Position numbers and translations under genes: made by a program
Origin: Chaunax sp. Z400
Taxonomy: Eukaryota; Chordata; Actinopteri; Lophiiformes; Chaunacidae
DNA length: 64,000 nt
Direction: 5' to 3'
NCBI GenBank assembly: GCA_037577475.1
Contig: CM075188.1
Span: 11,332,501 to 11,396,500, forward strand
Shown here: one piece after another, positions 49,146-62,600 of the stretch
How positions within the stretch are numbered: the stretch's first letter is position 1
Layout of the letters: each line of letters starts with the position of its first letter
Notes under the pieces: generated by a model
What the model was told of the DNA's origin: nothing
Seen by the model: the letters and a program-made list of their open reading frames with translations, nothing else
The model's database searches: none

Positions 49146-51273
49146 ATGTTTATTAAAGTGGTGATACTGACGCTTGCACTGACTCTTGATGGGCAAGGTA
49201 AGTTTAGTTTTTATGGCAGTATATTGAGGATGTTTCACACAGGGTAGCATTTTAGCCAAAGCACATGAGGAACTACTGTCCACTCTCAGTACTGTGAGAC
49301 AAATAATACTTGATAGATTGACTTTTTTAATGAGTTGCTTCAGTCAGTTTTATTTATATATGCATAATGTTTTCATATGTATATTGTGTGCATTTTTGCT
49401 GTCAGTCCATGCAGGGAAAATCATTGGTGGCCATGAGGCTGTGCCACACAGCAGGCCACATATGGTGCTTCTTGAGAGGCACTTTCACGATCATCGTAAA
49501 AGATATTGTGATGGCTTTCTTCTGAACGAGGATTTTGTGATGACTGCAGCTCACTGCCAAGCCAGGTCAGTTTAACACAGTTCAGCTTGTGGATCCTCTA
49601 ATAAGATTTTCTAACCTCATAACAACTGAATGATTTTTGTGTCACTGTTTTCTGTTTTATTTTGCAAGTTTATTCCCATGCTGTGTTATTTGCTTTACAC
49701 TTCCTGTCGTTGCTGTTTTTATGTATTTTGCCCTCTGTTCTTGTTTCATGTTCATTGTTTGTATTTTTGTTCTTCCTCTTGTGTCTTTGGGATTTATGTT
49801 CTGTTTATGCTCTGTGTTCTTTACCTGTCTGTCCCTTTAGTTTCCTCTGCTTGTTCCCTTTTAACATTTTCCCTCCAGTGTGTGATTGTCTGATTGTCTC
49901 CACCAGTGATTGTCTCCTCCTTCCTTTGCCACCTGTTTGTCATTCCCTCCTTATCCCAGTGTATTTAGTCTGTGTGATTCCTTTCAGTTGCCAGTTTGTT
50001 GTTGCTTTTCTCACATGTTTCAGCCTTTATTCCTTATGATTCCTTGTGTTTTCCCTGTAAGTTTTTCCCCCCTCACTGATTTCTCTGTATTCATTCTGTT
50101 TTTGTTTTACTTGGATTTGTTGTTCTTGGATTTGGATTACCTGTGTACCGGTTATCTGACTGCTGGACTCTGAGCCTGCCTCGCCCCTCTGATACTGTTG
50201 CCTGTTTTTTGGACTGCCCTCTTGGTTTTTTTCAAATTTTTTTTTTCTTTGGATTGTTCACTGGTTTCTTGAATATTAAATCTCTGAACTGCTCCCAGTG
50301 TTCCTGTGTCATGTCTGCAATTGGGTCCACACAAAATAAGTGATATTAATTTTGGGAAAAGATGTTTTATGATGGCTTCAATAATTGTGACATAAATTCA
50401 AGACTTTCAATAATTTTATTATATTAGTACAATGATGAAACTTACTTTCTCGCCCTTAATCTTGTCATTTCAGTTCCTACACAGTCTTACTGGGAGTTCA
50501 CGATGTCCGCCACATGACGGAAACACAAAACGTATCTGTGGAACAAGCATTTCCACACAAAGACTACGATGCAACGGATTTTAAAAATGACATCATGATT
50601 CTTAAGGTAAAAAAAAAAAAATTCTATTTTCGCCTTTTATCATTTCATCTTCATTTTTTGTTTCTCATAATGCTTTTTGCAAATGCTCTATTAAAGGCAC
50701 TAATCACCCATTCTATAATTGCACAGATGATATTTATAGGCCCAACTTTTAATATATTTATGTTCTTATCTCTCCCTGCTCCTCAAGTTGAGTTCCAAGG
50801 CAAAATTCAGCAAAAATGTGAAACCCATTGATCTCGCAGGCCAAAGTAATGGCTGTCTTCCAAAATCATGTAGCGTCTCCGGCTGGGGATTTGCAGACGA
50901 GAAAAAAGAATGCTTGCCTTCTGTTCTCATGGAAGTCAATGTAACCCTCATTGACAGTGAGAGGTGTATTCACAAGAATGCATACTGCTCTGAAGGAGAG
51001 ACTGGACCGGCTAATGTATGTACCTTTTTCATAGCATGCATAAACCACAATGATAATTAATTCACTGTTGAAGCAGTCATTGCATACTGTGTGTGCACTT
51101 AGGGAGACTCTGGTGGTCCATTGGTGTGTGAAGATGGAGAGGCGTATGGGGTGGTGTCGACCCACTTCCAACATGAGTCAGGTGGCCCGAAAATCTATAT
51201 TTTCACTATGATCTCCCACTACAGAGATTGGATTAATTCGATTATGACGCTTCATGGAATGATACATAACTAA
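49146..51273 (+). CDS. granzyme / mast-cell-protease type serine protease, 247 aa
   Basis: This is a secretory-granule type chymotrypsin-fold protease. Five exons: 49146-49197, 49406-49565, 50474-50606, 50788-51015 and 51103-51273, with GT-AG borders and phases 1,2,0,0, the granzyme layout. Residues 1-20 form a signal peptide ending VHA, followed by the dipeptide GK and then IIGG. A dipeptide propeptide is the hallmark of granzymes, mast-cell and neutrophil proteases activated by cathepsin C. Catalytic residues are H67 (TAAHC), D110 (NDIMIL) and S194 (GDSGGP). Cysteine pairs 52/68, 143/200 and 175/182 fit the conserved disulfides. The 191-220 disulfide is absent (Ala at 191), as in granzymes. 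Chymotrypsin position 189 is Gly and 226 is Lys, so trypsin-like activity is not expected. The loop between Cys175 and Cys182 is about half the usual length, and W215-G216 is T-H. Start chosen at 49146 because it gives the signal peptide. Exact orthology (granzyme B-like, duodenase or MCP-like) is not resolved. Confidence 0.93.
49640..50325 (+). repeat. CT-rich dispersed repeat in protease intron 2 (GGGTCC-ending)
   Basis: A pyrimidine-rich stretch with phrases common in fish repeats (gtgtatttagtctgtgtgat, tttttggactgccctcttgg) and an ATTAAA-like signal (gaatattaaatctctgaact). It ends gtctgcaattgggtccacac. It accounts for several overlapping long open frames that are not genes. Confidence 0.55.
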
Positions 51274-51532
51274 TGATGGAGTCCCAACATTTGAATTTAC
51301 TGTTTGTATCACATTAGCTAATAATTGAGATGCTAAATTCTATTATACAGTCTGTCAAACCAATGTCTGGACATGCTTGGTTAACATTTAAATATGCTTT
51401 ACGTTGATCAAATAATATTTCTTTTTAAAGAAAAAGTAAGTCAAGGGACTGAAAATATATTGATGTAATTTGGTTTGAGAAATGTTTGGCTTTTTATTGT
51501 GCAGCTTTTTTTTTTTTTTACCACTTTTTGCC

Positions 51533-51538
51533 AATAAA
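51533..51538 (+). terminator. polyadenylation signal AATAAA of the serine protease
   Basis: AATAAA 260 nt after the stop. The same signal is preserved at the aligned place in the decayed paralogue (46101-46106), which supports its use. Confidence 0.75.
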
Positions 51539-51662
51539 ATTTAGATGATATTAGGCACATTAGAAATGTAAAACAAGAACAAGCCATTCATCACACGTGC
51601 TGTTTAACTGTGTAATAATGGGAAGTGATGATGTGAGTATCAGTGGTTGTGTGTTTCTGTAT

Positions 51663-51758
51663 GTGATGAACTGGTGACATGTCCAGGGTCAGCCCCGCCT
51701 CTCGTCTATGTCAGCTGGGATGGGCTGCAACTTTCCAAAGGACAAGAGAATGAATATG
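51663..51758 (+). mobile_element. SINE/LINE 3' tail fragment
   Basis: Matches the very common vertebrate retroposon tail: ctggtgacatgtccagggtc, then agccccgcctctcg, then tcagctgggatgggctgcaa, then a GAATGAAT-like end. It is a short decayed piece. Confidence 0.7.
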
Positions 51759-52050
51759 TGATTTTAGATGATATTATAATATATATAATATATTAGATAC
51801 TTCATCCTGCTCTTACACAACATTTTATGGATAAAATCAGTCACTGTGTTGTTCATCGTCTCCTAGACCCCATCAAATGAGAACAGAGGATATTTGTTTT
51901 GTGCCGTCTTTTTAAACAATAGGCTGCTGCTCTCTCATCATGTTCTCTCAGTGCCTCTGTTCATTCTAATGTTTGAGCCTGAATTAAATAAACAAGAGAG
52001 ACAACATTGCCTCCTGGTTCAGTTTCAGCCTTTAACTTATCATCCCTGCT

Positions 52051-54360
52051 AACACTGTCTCATATGGAAGAATCAGATATCAGATCAGTCTGATAATTCA
52101 GACTATATAGAAAAGGGGACCTCTTGAATCAGTTATATCTTTTTTTGTTCACTGGTAGGTTTTGACATAATATCTAAGCTTCATTATGATATTCATCTGT
52201 ACCTACAGTATTATATTCGTCTGTACCTACAGTATGAGATTTCTATTTTACATGCTTTACATTCCTCATTCAGTCCTAATTTTAATAAAGGCAAAATAAT
52301 TAAATGCATTACATGGGTCTATAGCTGACAGTGATGCACTGAACCCTCTGTTGGCCCGATTGTTTATCTGTGTCCACAGTATCTAAAACAATGATGTTTT
52401 GACAAAATGTGTGCTATGGTTAATTAATGCTCAGCTGTGGAGGAACTTTATCAGCTTGACTTTGTCACCACCAACAGGCGGTTTCCATTTTTACATGTTC
52501 GTTTAGTGACTGCATTATTAAACACACACACAGGCAACATGCACATTGAGACTGAATGTAGCGCTTATTTGTATTTACACACACATATAACAAAAAAAGA
52601 AGAAAAACTGGAGATTTTTGCTTATTTAATATGTCTTTTTAACTTATGGATTCATTTGGGAAGGCAACCATTAAGACTCAATGTTGAAGCTGATTTACAA
52701 CCATCCTGAGGTGTAATTCTTCTAATGGCCACTGGATGCTGGCTCTGCTGTTTTCTGCCCTGAACAACTTGGATGAGCAGAGGCCAGGACACATGAATGA
52801 CATATATGTTTATCACCTCAGACATGTGGTTAAGCTCTTCTTAGAAATCCTAAAATGTCTAATGATGCTGCATCCACATATGTCAATCTTCAAGTGGCCT
52901 TTCTCATGCTTTTCACTCTGCAATGCCCTCAGTGTAGCAATGGTGCTAGATGTTCTGTAAATGCATTGGCTGTGATATATCTTTCGTGTGTCAAGGGAGA
53001 GTCCTTACAAACCTTGGTGGACAGGAACAGAGCTATTTTATCCACATGTTTGACATGCCCAATTAGTATTTTTAGAAATAAAAATAAAAACATATTGGAT
53101 GCAATAGAGAAGATATTGCTTTAAGTTGTGTTGTTACGAAGTGGTCCATGGTTATAATATACTTAGATAACAGTATAGACACTTACATATACACTGAAGA
53201 TGAAAGCAAAATGTTTCATAATACATTTTTGCCAAATCTTTCTCAGTTATTGAGCATTACGTTCAAGGACAAAGGGCATGTTTAGATTTATTTCTCTTAT
53301 CGTCGTAGGAATTTATTCCTTTTCAAAACAAACTCCTCGCTGAAAGGTGGCAGACAAGCTTTGGGTGATAGACAATACACTCAGTTAACCCTTAAGGGAG
53401 CAACACAGACATTTCTTGGCAGTGTTGCCCTTTAGAGCTGTCCTTTAAGCTGCCCACATAGAGTTTTCTCTCCATAATTATAAAGGACATCTGAGTTCAA
53501 CTCACTTTTGCACCAGGAGTATCATTTTCATTGAGAATGTATTCAAAAAGACCAGTAATTAGCCACACATTGTGTTTCGGTGTACAATCTTGCAGTTATG
53601 AAAATAAGAGGACGAGATAATGGCTTGATTTATGACCTTTGATATCTCCAGCCTTGAGCTCATTCTTCGTCACTATTTGCCTCCCTCTTCTGCTGGAAAT
53701 GCTGCACTACAACACATGAGAAATATAGATCCCACATTGTAAATAATCTTCTATAATTCACTTTAATGCCAAACTAGCTGATAACTTAATCAGAGTTCAG
53801 ACCAATGAAAATGCAAAGGTCACTTGGGGCACTGCAGTGCTTACTTATTCATGGACTGTCACTTATAAATGAGAGAGTGGTTGCCATGACAACACAGCAA
53901 AAACACACAGAAGCTGCGAGTCCATCAATGTGCTGTTAACAGAGGAGCGCTTTGGCCCCAAAGAGAACTCTGAGCTCAAGAGGAAAACATAATTTCTCAC
54001 AACATTTAAAAGTCAATGGAAGCACAAACATGCAGGAGATGAGCAGGAAATCAAACATTAATATTAGCAAAATATTAATTCATTTTAATGACTCAGGTCG
54101 AGCGTTTTAGCACTCAAAGTGAATGTTTACTAGGTGACATTTAGTGTATTCAAACTGTCAGTGATAGAAACATACAGACACACACACGCTATCCTTTCAT
54201 CAAATACCTGCTCAAAGACTATAAAGAGTTTTATGACAGTATCAACCATTGTCAAAAAAAAGTTTATATCACTGGACATATAAAGAGAGGAAAAAAACAA
54301 ATATTTAGAAGCTGAAATGTTTGGCATCTTTGCTTGAAAAAATGTTTTGAGTTATCCTGC
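52051..54360. other. intergenic, nothing recognised
   Basis: No supported exon or classified repeat downstream of the protease. Short frames near 52437-53124 have no family features or usable splice sites. Confidence 0.45.
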
Positions 54361-56393
<2,033 letters not shown>

Positions 56394-56437
<44 letters not shown>

Positions 56438-56460
56438 ACTGTATGTGTGTGTGTGTGTGA
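56394..56460. repeat. compound (AT)n(GT)n microsatellite
   Basis: About 19 AT units are followed by interrupted GT units. Confidence 0.96.
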
Positions 56461-56723
56461 GCAAAACTGACACAGACTCATTTGTTCATCTTGCAGGCGT
56501 CACAAGATGCAGGCGTATTGGCATCAAACTAAATGAGGGCAGTTTCAGTTTCAATTGCAGGTATTTCAATGGTTTCCTAATCTGGAAACAAGATCACTTA
56601 GTTAGACAGCAAATAGGTGTCTTTTTTCTTTTTCAATTTCACCTCACGGTCTCTAGAAATTGAGACCTCTTTTTTGAGAGTCATGGACAAAAGTGGCAAA
56701 CTCTTCAGATCTGAATCATGCAT

Positions 56724-56831
<108 letters not shown>

Positions 56832-57120
56832 CGCCCACAGTAAATGTTTAGGCACATACTCGTCATTCCATTTTCTTCTGGGAGACAGATAGGACACAGA
56901 TCTCACTATATTCATAAGGTATTTCTAGATGACTGCAGGCAGGTGGTTGGTTAGCTGTCATCCATCGAGGGAGGCGTACAGACAAAGAGGACATTCTGTT
57001 CCAGACAAAGCAAGAAAGCAGGCATACAGCTCTGGTGCCTTCTTCCACCCCCGTCCACCAATGCACCCCTGCCCACCAGCCTGTCTCTTCCTTATAACCC
57101 TGTCTGTCTGCCTGTCTATC

Positions 57121-57160
57121 ATATCTATCTATCTATCTATCTATCTAATCTATCTAATCC

Positions 57161-57219
<59 letters not shown>

Positions 57220-57226
57220 CATCTAT
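57121..57226. repeat. (ATCT)n microsatellite
   Basis: Tetranucleotide tract with two imperfect units (ctaatc, aatcc) near its start and uninterrupted copies afterwards. Confidence 0.97.
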
Positions 57227-57629
57227 GCCACTGAGGAAGTGCAAATAAAAAGGTGTTGTCATGGAAACCTGCCATGCCTTCTCTCTTCTCCCCTCATCAC
57301 CCCCTCAACGCACTCAGACTTGTAGACACACACACGCTCACACACATGCACACACAATATCATGCATCTTTTCCAGAAACACTCAGGAAGCATGGACGAT
57401 CTTAAGAGGCAACACAGAAAAAATGTCGTCTCCAACTTTTATGAAGACAGAGTGAGTGAGAATGCAGAGAAACAAGAAATGAAAACATGCAAATCAGTAC
57501 AATTCAATCACATGGCATATTGAATAGTCCTCAAATCTTTTGACATTTTCACAGGACCATCTGATCAGATGTACAGTATAACCAAAAAACAAAAAAAACA
57601 AAAAAATATGCTTCTGATATATGCCAATG

Positions 57630-57632
<3 letters not shown>

Positions 57633-57693
<61 letters not shown>
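57633..57693. repeat. (AG)n microsatellite
   Basis: About 30 uninterrupted AG units. Confidence 0.98.
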
Positions 57694-57697
<4 letters not shown>

Positions 57698-58008
57698 GTT
57701 TTCCAAATAAATTGCATGGAACATTTATAGTTTACATAAAAGGTAATCCTAGTTATTATTATCAATGGAAATACACATTTGTGTCACATCATATATTAAC
57801 ATTACAGGGCAGCCATTCTTCATGATGAACACCCTCTGAACGATGCTGCTCAGATGTTTTAAAAGGACTCAGTGATGATAGCCTCAAAGCCAAATCTTCT
57901 GACTACGATGAATCAAACAGGCTCCTTTACTGGACGAGTAACAGCAACGCTCCCTCTTGGTTGGCCGCCCAGTTAAGTGCAGTTTTCACATTGAGGAGCA
58001 GCTGGTAG

Positions 58009-58046
58009 GCTGCTCCTGCTGCTCCTGCTGCTGCTGCTGCTGCTGT
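58009..58046. repeat. (CTG)n-type trinucleotide tract
   Basis: Imperfect run of CTG with CTC and TTG variants. It would encode poly-Ala or poly-Cys, but no exon context was found. Confidence 0.85.
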
Positions 58047-59571
58047 TGTTGTGGTGGTCCCTGTGGTGACAACAGGATCCTGAGGAAACCGGCTTTGCTT
58101 GTCATTTTCAGTCACGTATGCATTAACACACACACACACACACGCACATACACAAACAGTAACGCAGGTGCTAGAAGGGCTGACGCATTTCCACTACACC
58201 ACTTGTGCTCTCTGGGCACATGTCCCACAGGTCTCCATTCATTCAAGGTGAGACGCTGATGACATAAGAAGTTGCTACCATGACAACGGTTGGTTTGGTA
58301 AAGCTATGCAGCATGATCCTACATGTTGGCTGATAATAAAATCGCCTCCTTTATTCTCCTCTCCTTCTTAGAACAGAGGCCCGACAAACACAGTGTTTAA
58401 CTGTTTTTATCCTCCTCCATGATACCTAGTATTTCTTTATTGAGTTGAACAGGCCTATGTAGATTTGTAATGTGGGTGTTCGGGATCTGCAGATTCCATT
58501 TAGGTGTCTGACTACCCTCAATCAATATTTAATCGATTCACTAGAGGTAATTGTTCAGGAGCTGATTGCTTCTCCAAGCTGTTTCACTTGAAATGTGTTT
58601 CTATCCTGCTACCTGGCAATTTTGGGGGTTGGGTTCAGTGCATTGTTGCTTTCAGGATCAGTGTAATTTGAGTGTTCACTTGCAAAGGATTGATAAGCGT
58701 GCACTCCCCAACTTTGTGATGCACTGATTATGATTGGCATGTGGGGAGAAAGAATTAGCCGAGAGAAAATGGAAGAACAAAGTGTTTGTCAAATTATTCT
58801 ATCATCCCCCAAACAGCGAGTGCATTTGATATGATAATTATGTTTATTTATTTTCCAGCTTCTTGTTACACTCATTAAGACTTCAACAGGCAGTATTAGG
58901 CAGAGGTCTGGATGTGAAAGACACTTTGTTGTCATGTTTATGTTGTTATGTGGGAATCTTTTTTTTTATAGAAATCAAATCTGCAGCAATAGAACTGTAT
59001 ATAGTGCTGATACACCACATATAGTCAGTGTTTAAATCAGTATGGTTGATGCTGTTCAGATTAGCTGACTACTCTCGGCAGGTGAAATGTCAGAGCCCTT
59101 TGCTACAGGACTGACTAAATCTAATAAAAATCTATACTCTCATGTGCTGATGAAGTGTCTGTGCCACCTCATCTGCAAATCATTGTGTCTTATAATTGAT
59201 CTTTTCTCTCCCCCTCCATTCCAGTTCATTCGCCCTACTCTAAATATTGTATTAAAACAAACTGCCACCTCAACAGCCTGTAGATAAGAAGATGCATTGC
59301 CGGTGACATTTAAAAGGAGCTGCTACCCCCTCATCTGCGTGTCCATTGTCAACATCCTCCATGGCCTATAATGAGAATGTGCACGCCCAGGCCATTATAA
59401 ATAGACTGTGTCCTGGTTAAATGCAACACCTCTCTTTGGGTGCTATTTGGGCTTCATGATTCACTGTGATTCATGTCAGTGTGTGTTCTCTCTGTTCTCA
59501 CAGATGAGCTGGATAACTTGGGGCGGGGGGGGGGGGAGATAAGGACTGCAATGGAAACATGGATCATGGGT
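58047..59571. other. non-coding; two candidate conserved blocks
   Basis: Blocks at about 58560-58930 and 59283-59470 are complex, repeat-free and rich in homeodomain-like ATTA/TAAT words (gcactgattatgattggcat, ttgatatgataattatgttt, aggccattataaatagactg). No coding frame explains them. Conservation cannot be measured from one sequence. Confidence 0.35.
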
Positions 59572-59639
59572 ATGTGTGTGTGTGTGTCTGTGTGTGTGTG
59601 CATGTGTGTGTGTGTATGTGTGTGTGTGTGTGTGTGTGT
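59572..59639. repeat. interrupted (TG)n microsatellite
   Basis: GT-rich tract with CT, CA and TA interruptions. A 14-bp G run lies just upstream (about 59523-59536). Confidence 0.95.
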
Positions 59640-62600
59640 AGGTTGTGCCACATGTGTAAGTGGTAAATTGAACAAAGAGAGAGAGTGCCCAGCTAAAGTG
59701 ATAAATTTGTCAGCCCACTTTTGAGCCCACTTTCAGAAAAATCTGGTCTACTTGTAGGAGGAAGGAAAAATGAAATAGAAATGAACAATAATTTCCTTAA
59801 CAGCAAACTGTATTGGTATATGGTGTGTGCATGTGTGTGAGTGTTTGTATGTTTTTCACGTGCCTGTTTGTGTGCAGTGGCTGGTGCAGCTACTTAAAGA
59901 ATAGGAAACCTTGTTATCATGCTGTTGTTATTTTCCTACTGTGCAGCCTCACTGGATGTAACCCCTCATTGGCTGTGATAGATGTTGTGATTAAGTGATG
60001 GACACCTATTTAATTGCACCCTGTTGTCTGTTGCCTACGTACCAGCAAAGTAGGGGGGGAGGCAATAGCTAATGCATTGATGTGAGATACAGCCGAACAC
60101 ACTCTGAAGACTTTACATGACTCTCTGTTCAAACTAATATGCAGCCTGCTTGTTAAGATACCGATTATTTACACTGATGTCACATGGCATCTGCTGCTGG
60201 GACTGCATGCATGTTTGTGCATGTATGTGTGTGTGCTCACGTACATTATGCACGTCTGCAATTCCTAGTGCACACCAGCTCCCAGTGGCCATGTGGGTGT
60301 GTGGTGGGTAGCTGAGAGTTACATTAATAGCCAGAGGACAGGCAGGCAAGCAGAAAGGGAGGGTGGACATAGACAGGAAGGGGAAATACAGTTTGTTGGT
60401 CGCCCACCTCTTCCTGTGTGTCTCCTACACTCACAGCCCACGGGCCAGAGCTGCTTCTACAACCAGTTTGTTTGCTTGCAGTATGACAGAGATTAGAGAA
60501 AACCAAAGCTACACATGGTGACACAAGGGTGAGGAATGGTGTTAATAAAGAAGTGATGGGTTTGTCACCTTAGAAAGGTTAAACAAGTTCCTGGGAATTA
60601 TTTGCCTGCACCGCCCTTCCTTTTCATTGTTCGTCTTGGCAAATGTGTGAAGTGAAGCAATCAGGTGTTAGGGTGAAAAAATCAACAGCCGATTACAGAC
60701 ATATGAACTGACTGTTAACTCAGTTTCATTACTCCTTGATCTGCAGGATCTCAGTAAACAAAACTTGCAATCAACAAAGCTGGAATACATTCCTCTTAAC
60801 AAGGAGGACTGCAGAATCAAGGTATATCCAGCAGAGGTCCTTCTCCCATTAATTGTAAGAGACTGTCCCTATCATGAAGTGGGGAGAGCAGCACTGAACA
60901 GCTGACAAAGGTGAACCAAACAGTTTAAGTAGTCCAATATCCCAGATCTGAAGATGTAACAACGAATGGATGCTAAAATGATCACAGCAGACACATTTTC
61001 AATGTTGAGAATGTCTTGAATATGACTATTAAGGGCACATTTTTGGCCTTTCACCACACCACACCAACAATTCCACTGCAGACGGGACTGGCTGATAAGA
61101 AGCCCCTGGTTTGCACACATATTGTGCTCTGGTGAGAGGCAAACCCCGTGCCCTTCTGGGATCCCACATCCCCATTGAACTTTCCACCCACTCACCAAGG
61201 AATGCAGAGAGAGGGAGGGGAAGAGGGGGCTGTTGGAGGCAGAGATGGGGGATATAAAGAGAGGGGAGGGGTGTAGGGGCAGAATGAAGATAGAAGAAGA
61301 ATACAAAGATGAAGGAGGACAGAGGGTACGGAATTTTAAAATAATAAACGTCTCTTATGATAACAGCCATTCTTCTCATCAGACTGTTTGTGTGGTAATG
61401 AGATAATGTGAGAACAGGGACAGGAATGCAATGACAAAACCAGAGATGACACATCATGCGGGTCCATGTTACAGAAACGGCTGTTTGAGGGGAGCTGCTT
61501 GGTTGAGGGTTTTCCACTCTTTCTATTCTGTCTTTTACTGAACAGATGAGGGCTGACATGGACAAGGAAGAGGAAACAGAGACAGACGTGCACACAGGAG
61601 TGCAAACACGCTGTAGATGCACATGCACGTAAAAGCACACAAATGTATATAATTATCTAATGACAGGGCGTGATGTATCAGTACCTCATCATTACTACTG
61701 TTTGTTCAACATAATATATTGTGTTTGCACACTTGTGTGTCTCTTTGTGTGAAATGTTTTGTTATAGGTCCAGTCATTAAAACCTGTTTGTGTCACAAAT
61801 CACGAGCCCTTAGGCGCTTGTTTCATTTTGTTTTTCTCACCAGAGTCGTGTCAACAAGTTGCTAGTGCCTCTCTTCCACCCTTTTCTCTCTTTCTGCAGA
61901 CTTTCTCAGAGGACCTTAGCAGCGATGAAAGCAGGTGCCTCGGTACGCCTCTCATTGAATTAAGAATTCCACAGCGTAAAGTGGCAGCATTGTTGATGAA
62001 AGGTTAGAGCTGTTTCGAATTCTCCCCCTAAATGAAAAGGCCCTCTCTCCAGCGGTTGAACAAAAAGAGGGATGACATTTTGGTTGCATCAGCTGTATAT
62101 CTAAAGTGTCTGCAGCAAAATGCCAATATGATCAAAGCCAAATACGAATGATAATACCCAGAGATCATCTCTCTTTGTTAGGTTATCTACCCACAAACCT
62201 TAGTAAGGCCTCATAAAAAGTCATTACGCCTCTCAGTGTTGATTTTGTGAATAACCCTCATTTAATGGTAAATATTTACACGGTGGCAGAAAAATGAATT
62301 TGTCAGGTTTCTACATTAGGGATTAGATTTGGTGGTTGAATTAGTGTCTGTTGAAGGGCAGAATGGAGGATCGGAAACTCAGTGGGTAGAACATAGAGAC
62401 ATTTCATAAGAGGAGGCAGGTGGTGGTGACACTAGACATTAAAGCTCTCTCTCTCTCTCTCTCTTTGTCAGGATCAGTCTCAGCGCTGTCTTTTCTTCTG
62501 GTGCCTTCCTCCACACACGCCTTTGTGACATACTGTATATCGCAGATGCGAATGGACATCTTTGCTTTGAAGGCTGGAGGAGATCGAAGGAAAATGTTGC

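Noticed and set aside
49630..50343. several overlapping open frames of 60-125 codons in protease intron 2
   Set aside because: They are hydrophobic translations of a pyrimidine-rich repeat, occur in all three + frames, and lie between well-defined exons.
60671..60902. 77-codon open stretch without ATG containing an AG...GT bounded piece (60746-60820)
   Set aside because: The inner piece is exactly 25 codons between an acceptor-like and a donor-like site. No neighbouring exon could be joined and the peptide was not recognised.
61029..61640. 203-codon open frame on the - strand
   Set aside because: It lies in CT-biased, stop-poor sequence and is overlapped by a 144-codon frame in another phase of the same strand. 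It shows no domain, signal or splice context. A frame of this length is expected about once by chance in a window this size.
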